This document shows positions 44,972-54,623 of a DNA stretch of 64,000 nt, piece by piece. Position 1 is the stretch's first letter. Each line of letters starts with the position of its first letter. The notes beneath the pieces were generated by a model, which saw only the letters and a program-made list of their open reading frames with translations, searched no databases and was not told where the DNA came from. This DNA is from JBBIPA01 sp963820495 (lineage in GTDB: Bacteria; Chloroflexota; Dehalococcoidia; GIF9; UBA5629), in assembly GCA_963820495.1 (NCBI GenBank), contig CAWGAF010000002.1:1240001-1304000 (forward strand), given 5' to 3'. A program made the translations under genes and the position numbers.

Positions 44972-45820
44972 ATGCGTGTTACTGTTAACGATATAAAAGA
45001 TATGAAGTTGAAAAAAGAAAAAATAGTCATGCTAACTGCTTATGACTATTCCACCGCAAAACTGGTAGATGAAGCAGGTGTTCCTCTAATTCTAGTAGGT
45101 GACAGCCTGGGCATGGTTATACTGGGATACGATTCTACCATTCCAGTAACTATGGATGACATGATTCATCATACCAAGGCAGTAACCAGAGGTACTAAAA
45201 AAGCTTTAGTCGTTGGTGATCTGCCCTTCATGACCTATCATATTAGCACTACAGATGCTATGCGCAATGCTGCTCGCTTCATTCAGGAAGCGGGAGCACA
45301 AGCAATCAAACTTGAAGGTGGTGAAGTTGTTGCTGAAACAGTTAAAAGAATAGTTGATTGTGGTATTCCTGTTATGGGACATATTGGCTTGACCTCACAA
45401 TCTATACATCAATTGGGGGGACATAAAGTACAAGGAAAAACTACAGAAGCCGCCAGGCATCTATTAGATGATGCTTGTGCCTTAGAACAGGCTGGAGCTT
45501 TTGCCGTTGTACTCGAACTGATCCCATCCCAGCTTTCCAAGCTGATTACCCAGAGCATAAACATCCCTACTATTGGCATAGGTGCTGGGTCTGATTGCGA
45601 TGGGCAGGTACTAGTGATTAACGACATGCTGGGGCTATTCACTGATTTTGTCCCCAAACATGCCAAGCAATATGCCAAGTTAGCTGATGTCATGAAAACT
45701 GCTATCGCCAACTATGTGTCTGATGTCAAATCAGGTAGTTTCCCTACTCAAGCACATAGTTCTAGCATCGACGAAAACCTCCTTAAAGACCTAGACCGCT
45801 GTTGCTCTCCTCATAAATAG
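44972..45820 (+). CDS. panB: 3-methyl-2-oxobutanoate hydroxymethyltransferase
   Basis: Forms ketopantoate from ketoisovalerate and methylene-tetrahydrofolate. 282 residues with the (beta/alpha)8 motifs MLTAYDYSTAKLVDEAG (about 20), LVGDSLGMV (about 42), VTMDDMIHHTKAV (about 62), KLEGG (about 114) and the catalytic Glu in VLELIPSQL (about 181). Sixteen bases after panD. Normal length and all active-site segments present. Confidence 0.95.
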   Translation: MRVTVNDIKDMKLKKEKIVMLTAYDYSTAKLVDEAGVPLILVGDSLGMVILGYDSTIPVTMDDMIHHTKAVTRGTKKALVVGDLPFMTYHISTTDAMRNAARFIQEAGAQAIKLEGGEVVAETVKRIVDCGIPVMGHIGLTSQSIHQLGGHKVQGKTTEAARHLLDDACALEQAGAFAVVLELIPSQLSKLITQSINIPTIGIGAGSDCDGQVLVINDMLGLFTDFVPKHAKQYAKLADVMKTAIANYVSDVKSGSFPTQAHSSSIDENLLKDLDRCCSPHK

Positions 45821-45822
45821 AT

Positions 45823-46656
45823 ATGGAAATTGTCGAAACCATCTCCATGATGAAAACCCTGAGGCGAGATATAACTAACTCAGTTGGCTTTGTCCCCACT
45901 ATGGGATATCTCCATGATGGTCATTTATCGCTAGTTAAGCAAGCACGGGCTGATAATGGTATAACCATAGTTAGCATTTTTGTCAATCCCACTCAATTCG
46001 GGCCTAAGGAAGACTTCAAAACTTATCCTCGTAATATAGAGCGCGACCTGGCTTTATTAAAAGAAACAAACACCGATATTGTCTTCATACCATCAAGTGA
46101 GGAGATGTACCCACAAGGATTTAGCAGTTGGATAGAAGTACAAAAAATTACTGACCGTCTTGAAGGTGAACACCGCCCAGGGCACTTTAAGGGTGTAACT
46201 ACTGTAGTAGCTAAATTGTTCAATATAGTTGAACCTACTCGAGCATATTTTGGTCAAAAAGACGCTCAACAAGCGGTGGTGATAAAGAAAATGGTTGCCG
46301 ACCTCAATATGAACCTAGAGGTCATCATTGCACCTACAGTTCGGGAAAGCGATGGGCTGGCAATGAGCAGCCGCAACACTTACTTTAACACACAAGAGCG
46401 CCAGGCAGCTACAGTCTTATTTAAAGCGCTGACTAAAGCTCAGCAAATGTGGGAATGTGGACATAGTCGAGCTGCTACCCTGCGCCAGGAGATGATCTCC
46501 TTAATAAGCAAGGAACCGTTAGCCAAGATTGACTATGTTAGCATTGCGGATGCACAAACGCTTGAGGAACTAGACGAAATCGACAGGCAAGCACTGGTAT
46601 CTCTGGCAGTTAAGATTGGTAAGACAAGGATCATAGATAACATAGCCTTGAAATAA
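45823..46656 (+). CDS. panC: Pantothenate synthetase
   Basis: ATP-dependent condensation of pantoate and beta-alanine. 277 residues with VPTMGYLHDGHLSLVKQA (about 24, ATP HIGH-like loop), VSIFVNPTQFGPKEDF (about 51), YFGQKDAQQ (about 145) and RESDGLAMSSRN (about 182, KMSKS-like). Starts two bases after panB. Last gene of the pan operon. Confidence 0.95.
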   Translation: MEIVETISMMKTLRRDITNSVGFVPTMGYLHDGHLSLVKQARADNGITIVSIFVNPTQFGPKEDFKTYPRNIERDLALLKETNTDIVFIPSSEEMYPQGFSSWIEVQKITDRLEGEHRPGHFKGVTTVVAKLFNIVEPTRAYFGQKDAQQAVVIKKMVADLNMNLEVIIAPTVRESDGLAMSSRNTYFNTQERQAATVLFKALTKAQQMWECGHSRAATLRQEMISLISKEPLAKIDYVSIADAQTLEELDEIDRQALVSLAVKIGKTRIIDNIALK

Positions 46657-46816
46657 AAAAACATTTGCGAACCAGTGTTATCAGTTCAATAATAGCTACA
46701 AACAATATTCCAGACCCAAAATAGAAGGTAGATGCTGGACTTATAATCTGCCATAGCCAACCCGCTAGCATACTGGCTGTTAGAAATGCGACTACAGCTT
46801 CGCTATTAAAAATCCC
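46631..46816 (-). pseudogene. Relic of an MFS transporter C-terminus
   Basis: Read on the minus strand, 46816 down to the stop at 46631 translates to about 60 residues with two hydrophobic helices: SEAVVAFLTASMLAGWLWQI, then a glycine-rich FYFGSG helix and a basic end LVRK. This resembles the last two helices of a major facilitator. A stop codon immediately upstream and the lack of a start show it is a remnant. It overlaps the last codons of panC on the opposite strand. Confidence 0.45.
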
Positions 46817-46845
46817 CTATAAGCCAAAGAGTAAACTATAAAGAT

Positions 46846-46874
46846 TTGACAAGGCTTTTTTCTAGTAGTACCCT
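46846..46874 (+). promoter_or_regulatory. Probable promoter of the formate/NADH/ferredoxin cluster
   Basis: TTGACA (46846-46851), a 17-base spacer and TACCCT (46869-46874); the -10 box is weak. Lies 39 bases before the RHH-NuoE gene. A weak -10 is what an activated or repressed promoter often shows. Confidence 0.5.
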
Positions 46875-46912
46875 AAATAGAACGTTAAACAGTAAAACGC
46901 AAGGAGTTCTGG

Positions 46913-47635
46913 ATGAAAAGAACGAAGAGCAAGCCCAAGTACGTGGGAATTAGGCTTAGTGAAGAGCAGAGTCGAGCCCTATCTCGGTTACAGCAGGATT
47001 CTAGTAGGAGCAAGAGTGACATTTTGCTGAGGGGCTTGGAACTTATGAGTGAATATTATGCCCTTGGCCTTGACCAGCCCGATCTAAACATTGAGCTAAA
47101 AAAACTTGAGGCTGAGGCAATTCGTCATGCCGAAGCTCTAAGACAAACCAGAAAAAGGGAAGAAGCTATCGGGCAAATGGTTCAGGAGTTAAGTAATATC
47201 GAAGATATTCTGGATAAATACGACTGTGACAAAAGCGCTTTAATCCAAATACTTCTTGACATCCAATCACAATATCACTGGCTTCCTAAACCTGCCTTGA
47301 TTTGGGTCTCTGAAAGGCTGGGGGTTACTTGGTCACAGATTTACCATATTGCTACTTTCTACAAGGCATTTAGTCTTACACCTCAGGGTCGTCACGTTAT
47401 ACAAGTCTGCCTCGGAACTGCCTGTCAAATACGAGGCGGGCCACGATTATTGGACAAAGTGATAGATATCATTAAGATCAATCCTGGGGAGACAGACCCA
47501 GAACAAAAATTCACCCTGACCACAGTGAACTGCCTAGGCTGCTGTGCCTTAGGACCTGTAGTAGTAGTAGATAAGAACTACTATAGTAATCCCTCGGTAG
47601 AAGAGCTCAAGAAAATCTTTAGTAGCTATAAATAG
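46913..47635 (+). CDS. Ribbon-helix-helix / NuoE fusion protein
   Basis: 240 residues. Residues about 8-55 form a ribbon-helix-helix DNA-binding domain (YVGIRLSEEQSRALSRLQQ, then SRSKSDILLRGLELM). A charged coiled-coil linker (about 60-95) joins it to a complete NuoE/HoxE thioredoxin-like domain (about 95-240) whose [2Fe-2S] ligands are in CLGTAC and CLGCC. AAGGAG lies seven bases before ATG 46913, so the DNA-binding part is genuinely translated. The NuoE part should pair with the NuoF encoded 14 bases downstream. I know of no standard NuoE with such a domain; it may couple redox state to control of this cluster. Confidence 0.82.
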   Translation: MKRTKSKPKYVGIRLSEEQSRALSRLQQDSSRSKSDILLRGLELMSEYYALGLDQPDLNIELKKLEAEAIRHAEALRQTRKREEAIGQMVQELSNIEDILDKYDCDKSALIQILLDIQSQYHWLPKPALIWVSERLGVTWSQIYHIATFYKAFSLTPQGRHVIQVCLGTACQIRGGPRLLDKVIDIIKINPGETDPEQKFTLTTVNCLGCCALGPVVVVDKNYYSNPSVEELKKIFSSYK

Positions 47636-47649
47636 ATAGGAGATAAATT

Positions 47650-49566
47650 ATGGCAAGATTAGCTTCCCCCGTAGATCTGGAGGGATTAAGGCATCAGTTA
47701 GTTTCTCAGCGTGACTCCAGTCTCCCCTGTATCACAATTTGTTCTGGTACAGGATGCTTAGCGAATCGTGCCGAAGAAGTGGCTGATGCCTTCATCTCTG
47801 AAATCCAAAAGCAAGGATTGCAGAAAAAGGTTAGCATACGCCGAACTGGCTGTCATGGTTTTTGTGAGCGCGGACCGATAGTGGTTATTTTCCCTAAAGA
47901 GATTTGTTATCTGGGCGTGAGCAGCAACGATGTACCTGAGATTCTCTCTCAAACCATTTGTGGAGATAAATTGGTTGAGCGTTTGCTCTATAAGAACCCC
48001 AAGACTGCTCAGCTTATAGCATATGAACAGGAAATACCATTCTATAAGTACCAAAATCGTATCATCCTTTCTAATAACCGACTTATTACCCCTCAGGATA
48101 TCGAAGATTATATAGCCCTAGGGGGTTATTCTGCTCTGTCCAGAAGCCTATTTGAGTTGGGTCGTGATAAGGTATTGCAAATGATAAAGGATGCCAACCT
48201 ACGGGGCAGAGGTGGGGGTGGATTCCCAACTGGACTGAAATGGGAAACGACCCGTAATGCGCCTGGAGAACCAAAATACGTTATCGTCAACGCCGATGAA
48301 GGAGACCCTGGAGCTTATATGAACCGAAGCTTGCTTGAAGGGAACCCACATAGTGTATTGGAGGGATTGCTTATCGGTGCTTATGTCATTGGGGCACAGA
48401 AGGGATTTATCTATGTACGGCAGGAATATCCTCTGGCTGTAGAAAACGTCATCGCAGCTATTGAGATGGCACGAGAGTATGGACTTTTAGGGCAAAACAT
48501 CTTAGGGGCAGATTTCAGTTTTGATCTTAAGATACATAGGGGAGCTGGCGCTTTCGTATCGGGAGAATCAAGCGCACTGATGACTGCGATAGAAGGAAAA
48601 ACAGGAGAACCAAGACCAAAATACATCCGCACTGCGGTCAGCGGCATAGAAGGAAAACCAAGCACGCTAAATAACGTGGAAACCTGGGCAAATGTACCTC
48701 TAATTATCAATAAAGGTGTTGACTGGTTTAAAAGCATAGGCGTCAAAGGAAACCCTGGAACAAAAATATTTTCTCTAGTCGGCAAGATTTACAATAGCGG
48801 CTTAGTTGAGGTGCCATTGGGCACTACCCTACGAGAAATTATCTTTAATATTGGTGGCGATATCCCCAATGGCAAAAAGTTTAAAGCCGTTCAAACAGGA
48901 GGACCATCAGGAGGTTGTATTCCAGAGAGCCTATTAGATATGCCGGTAGATTTTGACGAACTTGCCAAAGTTGGCTCAATGATGGGCTCAGGGGGAATGA
49001 TTGTGATGGATGAGGATACCTGTATGGTGGATATCGCCAGATATTTTGTCAATTTCCTCTGCGAGGAATCCTGTGGTAAATGTGTACCCTGTCGCGAGGG
49101 GCTAAGACAAATGCTAATCATCCTGAATAATATCTGCAGTGGAAAAGGCGCGGAAGGAGACATCGAAACTCTCAATGAGATCGCCGAGGTAATGCGGGAC
49201 GCTTCTCTTTGTGCTCTTGGTACTACTGCTGCCAATCCAGTTCTGAGCACCATCAAGTATTTTCGGGATGAGTATGAAGCGCATATCCGGGAGAAACGTT
49301 GTCCCGCTGGAGTTTGTCGAGAACTTGTTAAATATTACATTCTTCCTGAGAAATGCATGGCTTGCCTTATTTGCTTACGAAACTGTCCGGTAGATGCAAT
49401 AAGCGGTGGCAAAGGTATCATACACGTGATTGATCAAGCAAAGTGCACTAAATGTGGGACTTGTTTTGAAGTTTGCCCTACCCGCTTTGGAGCAGTAGTT
49501 AAGCTCTCAGGTAAGCCAGTGCCAGCATCTGTTCCTAGCGGCACTAAGATAAAACGGGAAATGTGA
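47650..49566 (+). CDS. NuoF/HoxF-type NADH dehydrogenase flavoprotein with extra ferredoxin domains
   Basis: 638 residues. N-terminal thioredoxin-like [2Fe-2S] domain (about 20-115, CSGTGC and CHGFC). NADH and FMN core (about 145-420) with GRGGGGFPTGLKWE, NADEGDPGAY and GAGAFVSGESSALM. SLBB domain, then the [4Fe-4S] site CGKCVPCREG (about 475), and two C-terminal [4Fe-4S] ferredoxin motifs (CMACLICLRNC, CTKCGTCFEVC). This architecture is that of electron-bifurcating hydrogenases and formate dehydrogenases (HydB/HndC/FdhB type). It oxidises or reduces NAD(H) for the complex. Confidence 0.92.
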   Translation: MARLASPVDLEGLRHQLVSQRDSSLPCITICSGTGCLANRAEEVADAFISEIQKQGLQKKVSIRRTGCHGFCERGPIVVIFPKEICYLGVSSNDVPEILSQTICGDKLVERLLYKNPKTAQLIAYEQEIPFYKYQNRIILSNNRLITPQDIEDYIALGGYSALSRSLFELGRDKVLQMIKDANLRGRGGGGFPTGLKWETTRNAPGEPKYVIVNADEGDPGAYMNRSLLEGNPHSVLEGLLIGAYVIGAQKGFIYVRQEYPLAVENVIAAIEMAREYGLLGQNILGADFSFDLKIHRGAGAFVSGESSALMTAIEGKTGEPRPKYIRTAVSGIEGKPSTLNNVETWANVPLIINKGVDWFKSIGVKGNPGTKIFSLVGKIYNSGLVEVPLGTTLREIIFNIGGDIPNGKKFKAVQTGGPSGGCIPESLLDMPVDFDELAKVGSMMGSGGMIVMDEDTCMVDIARYFVNFLCEESCGKCVPCREGLRQMLIILNNICSGKGAEGDIETLNEIAEVMRDASLCALGTTAANPVLSTIKYFRDEYEAHIREKRCPAGVCRELVKYYILPEKCMACLICLRNCPVDAISGGKGIIHVIDQAKCTKCGTCFEVCPTRFGAVVKLSGKPVPASVPSGTKIKREM

Positions 49567-49573
49567 GGGAAAA

Positions 49574-50173
49574 ATGGAAAATATAAAACTTGAAATAGAC
49601 GGAAAACTCGTTGAGGCTCAGAAAGGAATGACTATACTCCAGGCAGCTCGAAACACAGGAATCGATATTCCTACTCTTTGTTATGATGAGCGATTGACCC
49701 CCTACGGTGGATGTCGACTTTGTACGGTAGAAATAATCAAGAATGGTAAGAGGAGATTCGTAGCATCATGTATCTATCCAGTAGAGAACGGTTTGGCGGT
49801 GAAGACCAAGTCAGAACAAGTGATAAAAATACGCAAAATGATTATAGAGTTACTTCTACCTTTCTGCCCCACAGGGCCAATAGAAAGTCTAGCTAAAAAA
49901 TATGGAATTGAAAAGTCGCGATTCCTGGGCGAAAATAAAGGCTGTGTTTTGTGTGGTCTATGCGTCCGCTACTGTGCGGAAATTAAGAAAGCCAATGCCA
50001 TCGGTTTCATAGGCAGAGGTGTAGAGCGGGACGTTGCTTTCATCCCAGAGGTAGCTTCCAAGGTATGTTCTAACTGTAGAGAGTGCTTTGCTCTATGTCC
50101 CGGCGGCAAACCCGTGTCGGATAGTCTGGATGGTACCTGGTTTCCGCCAGTGGTCTTGCAGAAAAGACATTAG
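49574..50173 (+). CDS. HoxU-like iron-sulfur protein (NuoG/HydA N-terminal type)
   Basis: 199 residues: plant-type [2Fe-2S] domain with four cysteines (LCYDERLTPYGGCRLC ... ASC, about 34-65), His-Cys region lacking the usual His cluster, then two [4Fe-4S] motifs CVLCGLCVRYC (about 125) and CSNCRECFALC (about 165). With the preceding NuoE and NuoF genes it reproduces a HoxEFU-like diaphorase. It would link the flavin subunit to the formate dehydrogenase. Seven bases after nuoF. Confidence 0.88.
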   Translation: MENIKLEIDGKLVEAQKGMTILQAARNTGIDIPTLCYDERLTPYGGCRLCTVEIIKNGKRRFVASCIYPVENGLAVKTKSEQVIKIRKMIIELLLPFCPTGPIESLAKKYGIEKSRFLGENKGCVLCGLCVRYCAEIKKANAIGFIGRGVERDVAFIPEVASKVCSNCRECFALCPGGKPVSDSLDGTWFPPVVLQKRH

Positions 50174-50547
50174 CTTTATCAACATACCTCTAAAGAGATT
50201 CAATAGCCAGTCTGCTTAAATACTGAAGGCTGCTCAAAATATGTCTTTATTGGTGGCCCATCGTGTATAGCTGAGAACTACCTTTCGAGAGAAACCAGTT
50301 TTTCTAGTCTTGTAGCAATTACTCGTCTCTAATACAAGACATATCATATAAAATAACTATCGCATTTATACCCATCAATCGACATCAGCATCACGTCATA
50401 GGACACTGAAACTAGTCTTTTAAGTAAGCAATCCTAAAGTTTATTATTATTGACCGAGAATACATTTTCTGCTAAACTTGCTTCTTGGTCATTAAGGTTA
50501 TTCACCACTGAAACTATCATAAGCTCCCATATAAGAATGGAAACAGT
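50174..50547. other. 374-base gap with an internal promoter
   Basis: Separates the diaphorase genes from the formate dehydrogenase gene. Contains TTGACC (50450-50455), a 17-base spacer and TAAACT (50473-50478), a good promoter for the downstream genes. I saw no terminator or frame. The cluster may thus be two transcription units. Confidence 0.55.
50450..50478 (+). promoter_or_regulatory. Promoter of the selenocysteine formate dehydrogenase operon
   Basis: TTGACC (50450-50455), 17-base spacer, TAAACT (50473-50478), about 65 bases before the ATG at 50548. Confidence 0.6.
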
Positions 50548-53500
50548 ATGGCAAAGGTCAAGCTAATAGTTAATGGAAAAGAGTTTTTTGCCAATACTGG
50601 TCAAACTATCTTCGATGCATGTAAAGAAAATGGTATCCCTATACCCACCCTATGTTCCACTAAACACCAGAGACAAACCAGCCCTTGCCTAGTTTCAGCC
50701 GTAGACGTCCAAGGAACCGGTATTGTAGCCGCCTGTTCTACTCCCGTAGCAGACGGCATGATCATCCAGACGGATAATGCCAAAACTAACCTTGCTCGCA
50801 AACAATGCCTGGAATCACTATTGTCTGATCATTACGGGGATTGTATAGCACCCTGCCAGCTAACCTGTCCTGCTGGCCTTGATATTCCCGGGTACATAGC
50901 GCTGATCAAAAGAGGTGCTTATAGTGAAGCTGTAGAGCTTATTAAAGAAGCCCTGCCTCTGCCGGCTACCATAGGACGTATTTGTCCTCATCCTTGCGAG
51001 CAGGTTTGCCGAAGAAATATTGTAGACCAGCCCATATCTATCTGCAGTTTAAAACGCTTTGCCGCTGACCAGGACCTATTCAGTAACAAAAGATTTACAC
51101 CTGCAGTCAAACCTAATAGCGGCCTCAAAGTAGCCATTATCGGCTCTGGACCATCTGGCCTTTCCGCCGCCTATTATCTAGCCATAGAAGGACATGCTGT
51201 TACTATATTTGAAGCATTGCCCCAGCCCGGTGGTATGCTACGCTATGGTATACCCGCTTATCGCTTACCTAAAGACCTTCTCGATCAAGAAATCGCCACA
51301 ATCACAGAATTAGGTGCAGTTATACAAACTAATCAGGCTCTGGGTAAAGATATTACCATAGATGGGCTTTTTAAGACTGGATTTAATGCCATTTTGCTGA
51401 CTATTGGCGCTCACCAAAGCCAGAAAATGGATGTTGAAGGAGAAGACTTACCAGATGTTCTGCCCGGCACTGTATTTCTCCGTTCCGTTAGCCTTGGTGA
51501 GCAAATTAAACTTGGAGACCAAGTTGCAGTTATCGGCGGTGGCAATACTGCTATAGATGCCGCTCGCACATCTCTTCGCCTGGGAGCCAAAGAGGTTACC
51601 ATTGTTTATCGTCGATCCAGAGCTGAAATGCCAGCCAGCGAATGGGAAATCGAAGAGGCAGAAGAAGAAGGCGCCAAAATCCATTTTATGGCAGCGCCAG
51701 TCAGGATAATAGCAAAGAATGGCAAGGTAAGCAATATCGAATGTATAAAAATGGCTTTGGGTGAGCCCGATGCCAGTGGACGTCCCCGACCAAAACCAAT
51801 TCCAGGTTCAGAGTTTGTTATTTCGGTTGATTCTGTTATCGCTGCCATCGGTCAACGCCCTGATATTTCACCATTAGCTGATGAAAGTAGCATAAGGACT
51901 GCAAGAGGTAATGTTATTGTAGTTGACTCTAATAGTTACATGACCGGAATAAAGGGTGTATTTGCCAGTGGTGACTGCATAACTGGAGCAGCTACCGCAG
52001 TCGAAGCAATTGCAGGAGGTAGAAAGGCCGCTGTAGCTATTGACCATTATCTGAAGGGCAAAAAACTACCAACAGCCCAAGAACTTTTCAACGTTAGCAA
52101 AGGTAAATTGAATGAAATTAATGTAGAGGAATTTTCCAGTATCGAACGACAACCCAGGCAAAAGATGCCAAAACTCACTCCCCAGGAAAGGACTAATACA
52201 TTTAAAGAGATTGAATTTGGTCTCACTGAAGAAGCAGCAAAGTTAGAGACAGAGCGCTGCCTGGAATGCGGCTGCAAAGCTTCCTACTACTGTACTCTGC
52301 GTCAGCTAGCTGCCGAGTATGAAGTACCAGCTTCTGCTACCAAGAAAAATAGATTCCATTATCCACTGGATAAATCTCACCCATTTATCGAAAGAGACCC
52401 CAACAAGTGCATAAGCTGTGGCCAATGCGCCCAGATATGCGAAGAAGTCATGGGTATCGGAGCTATCACCGTAGGTTATCGGGTCGGTGCTTATAAAGGA
52501 TATGGCAGCTTGTTACCAGGGCCAACCTGTGTATCATGTGGCCAGTGTGTATCGGTTTGCCCTGTGGGAGCACTAGTCTCTAAGAATGGGCTGCGTCCAG
52601 CGCGTGAGGTTATTACCACTTGCACCTACTGCGGCGTGGGCTGTAGCATTAGTTTAGGTGTCCGTGGTAGTATCATCGTCAATGCCAAAGGAGATATTTA
52701 TAGCCCTGTCAATAAGGGGAGGCTTTGCGTCAAGGGTCGTTTTGGTTACGACTTCATCAATCACCCAGATCGGTTGACCTCACCGCTGATTAAGAAAAAT
52801 GGTAGATTTATTGAAGCTACCTGGGAAGAAGCATTAGACCTAGTTGCTAGTAAGTTGGCAGGTTACCAAGGGGACCAGTTCGCCTTTATTGCTTCGTCAA
52901 GGTGCACTAATGAGGAAAATTATCTTGCTCAGAAATTCACCCGCGCTGTAATGGGAACCAATAACATCGACAACTGCGCACGCCTCTGACATGCACCAAC
53001 AGTGGCCGGTCTGGCCACCAGTTTCGGCAGCGGAGCTATGACTAATCCGATAAATGACATCGGTAATGCTGCCTGTATATTTGTCATAGGGAGCAACACC
53101 ACCGAGGCTCATCCAGTACTTGCTCTGGAAATAATAAAAGCGGTGCATAATGGGGCAAAACTGATAGTGGCTGACCCCAGAAAAATCGACCTCTGCCGCC
53201 ACGCTGACATCTGGTTAGGTCACCATCCCGGAAGTGACATCCCACTGCTTATGGGAATGATGAGAATAATACTGGATGAGGGACTGGCTGATACTACCTT
53301 TGTCATGGAATGCTGCGAGAATTTCGATAAATTTAGAGAATCGTTAAATAAATTCAATGTTGAAGACGTAGAAAGGATTACTGGCGTACCTGTTGATAAA
53401 ATAGTTGAGGCAGCCCGGCTATATGCGACCTGCAAACCGGCCACAATTCTGTATTGTTTGGGCATCACTGAGCATACCCATGGCGTCGACAACGTACTGG

Positions 53501-54621
53501 CTACGGCCAATTTATCTATGCTCACTAGCAATATCGGAAAACCTTCATCAGGTGTAAATCCACTGAGAGGACAAAATAATGTCCAAGGGGCTTGCGATAT
53601 GGGCTCTCTACCTAATGTCTATCCTGCATACCAGAGAGTCGATAATCCGGAAGTCCAGAGCAAATTTGAGTCTGCCTGGGGATGCAAATTAAACACTAAA
53701 CCAGGTATAACACTAACTGAGATGTATACCTCTGCCGAAAAAGGTCATGTCAAAGCTTTCTACCTGATGGGTGAGAATCCTGTTTTAAGCGATGCCGACG
53801 TACATCATATCAAGAAGGCATTAAGCAAGCTCGAGTTCCTGATTGTCCAGGATATTTTCCTCACTGAGACCGCTCAGCTAGCTCATGTAGTTCTCCCTGC
53901 AAGCAGTTTTGCAGAAAAAGATGGCACTTTTACCAATACCGAGCGAAGAGTACAGCGAGTTAGGAGAGCTATTGAACCAGTAGGCAATTCCAAACCTGAC
54001 TGGTGGATCTTTTGCCAAATTGCCCGAAAATTAGGAGCTAAAGGTTTCGATTTCGATAACCCATCTCAAATAATGGAGGAAATAGCCAGCTTGACTCCTA
54101 GCTATGGTGGTATAAACTACAATCGCTTAGAAACCTGTGGCATACACTGGCCCTGCCCCACCGAAGACCATCCCGGGACTCCCATATTACATATGACCAG
54201 ATTTGCTTGCGGTCTGGGCAGATTCATGCCGCTGGCATACAGACCCTCTGCAGAATTACCAGACAAGGATTATCCGCTAATCCTCACTACTGGACGTAGT
54301 CTTTATCACTACCACACTGGCACAATGACCAGAAAAGTGACAGGACTTAATGCCATCGAACCAGAGGGAGTGGTCGAGATAAACCCGGCTGATGCTTCTT
54401 CCTTAAAGATTGCCCATGGTGATAAAGTAAAAGTGATTTCGCGCCGCGGAGAAGTAATAACCAAGGCGAAATTGACTGAGCGGTCCCCGGCTGGAGTAGT
54501 ATATATGACTTTCCATTTTGCCGAGAGTGTTACTAATATTTTGACTAATCCAGCGCTAGATCCTGTTAGTAAAACACCAGAGTTTAAAGTTTGCGCCGTA
54601 CGAATCGAGAGGGCTGAATAA
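50548..54621 (+). CDS. fdhA: Selenocysteine formate dehydrogenase alpha subunit fused to an NfnB/GltD-type flavin domain
   Basis: 1357 residues when the in-frame TGA at 52987 is read as selenocysteine (residue 814). Order: [2Fe-2S]-like domain (1-80) with one ligand position Ser instead of Cys (PCLVSA); GltD-type iron-sulfur domain (about 100-175); FAD/NAD(P) oxidoreductase (about 190-520; GSGPSGLSAAYYLA, GGGNTAIDAARTSLRLGA); CLECGC (571); two [4Fe-4S] motifs (about 620-670); molybdopterin formate dehydrogenase (688-1357) with CTYCGVGC and the active-site NCARL-U-HAPTVAGL. The sequence on both sides of the TGA aligns to FdhA, so it is one gene, not two. It should oxidise formate or reduce CO2 in the cytoplasm. 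Confidence 0.92.
52987..53018 (+). promoter_or_regulatory. Selenocysteine UGA codon with bacterial SECIS hairpin
   Basis: TGA at 52987-52989, then 12 bases, then a perfect 6-bp stem GTGGCC (53002-53007) / GGCCAC (53013-53018) with the apical loop GGTCT. The GGUCU loop is the same as in the Escherichia coli fdhF SECIS that binds SelB. The next codons continue the FdhA active site (H-APTVAGL). Confidence 0.92.
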
Positions 54622-54623
54622 AT

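Noticed and set aside
53002..54621. Separate molybdopterin protein starting with GTG at 53002
   Set aside because: The start would lie in the SECIS stem, and the protein would lack the cofactor-binding N-terminus; it is the second part of the selenoprotein.
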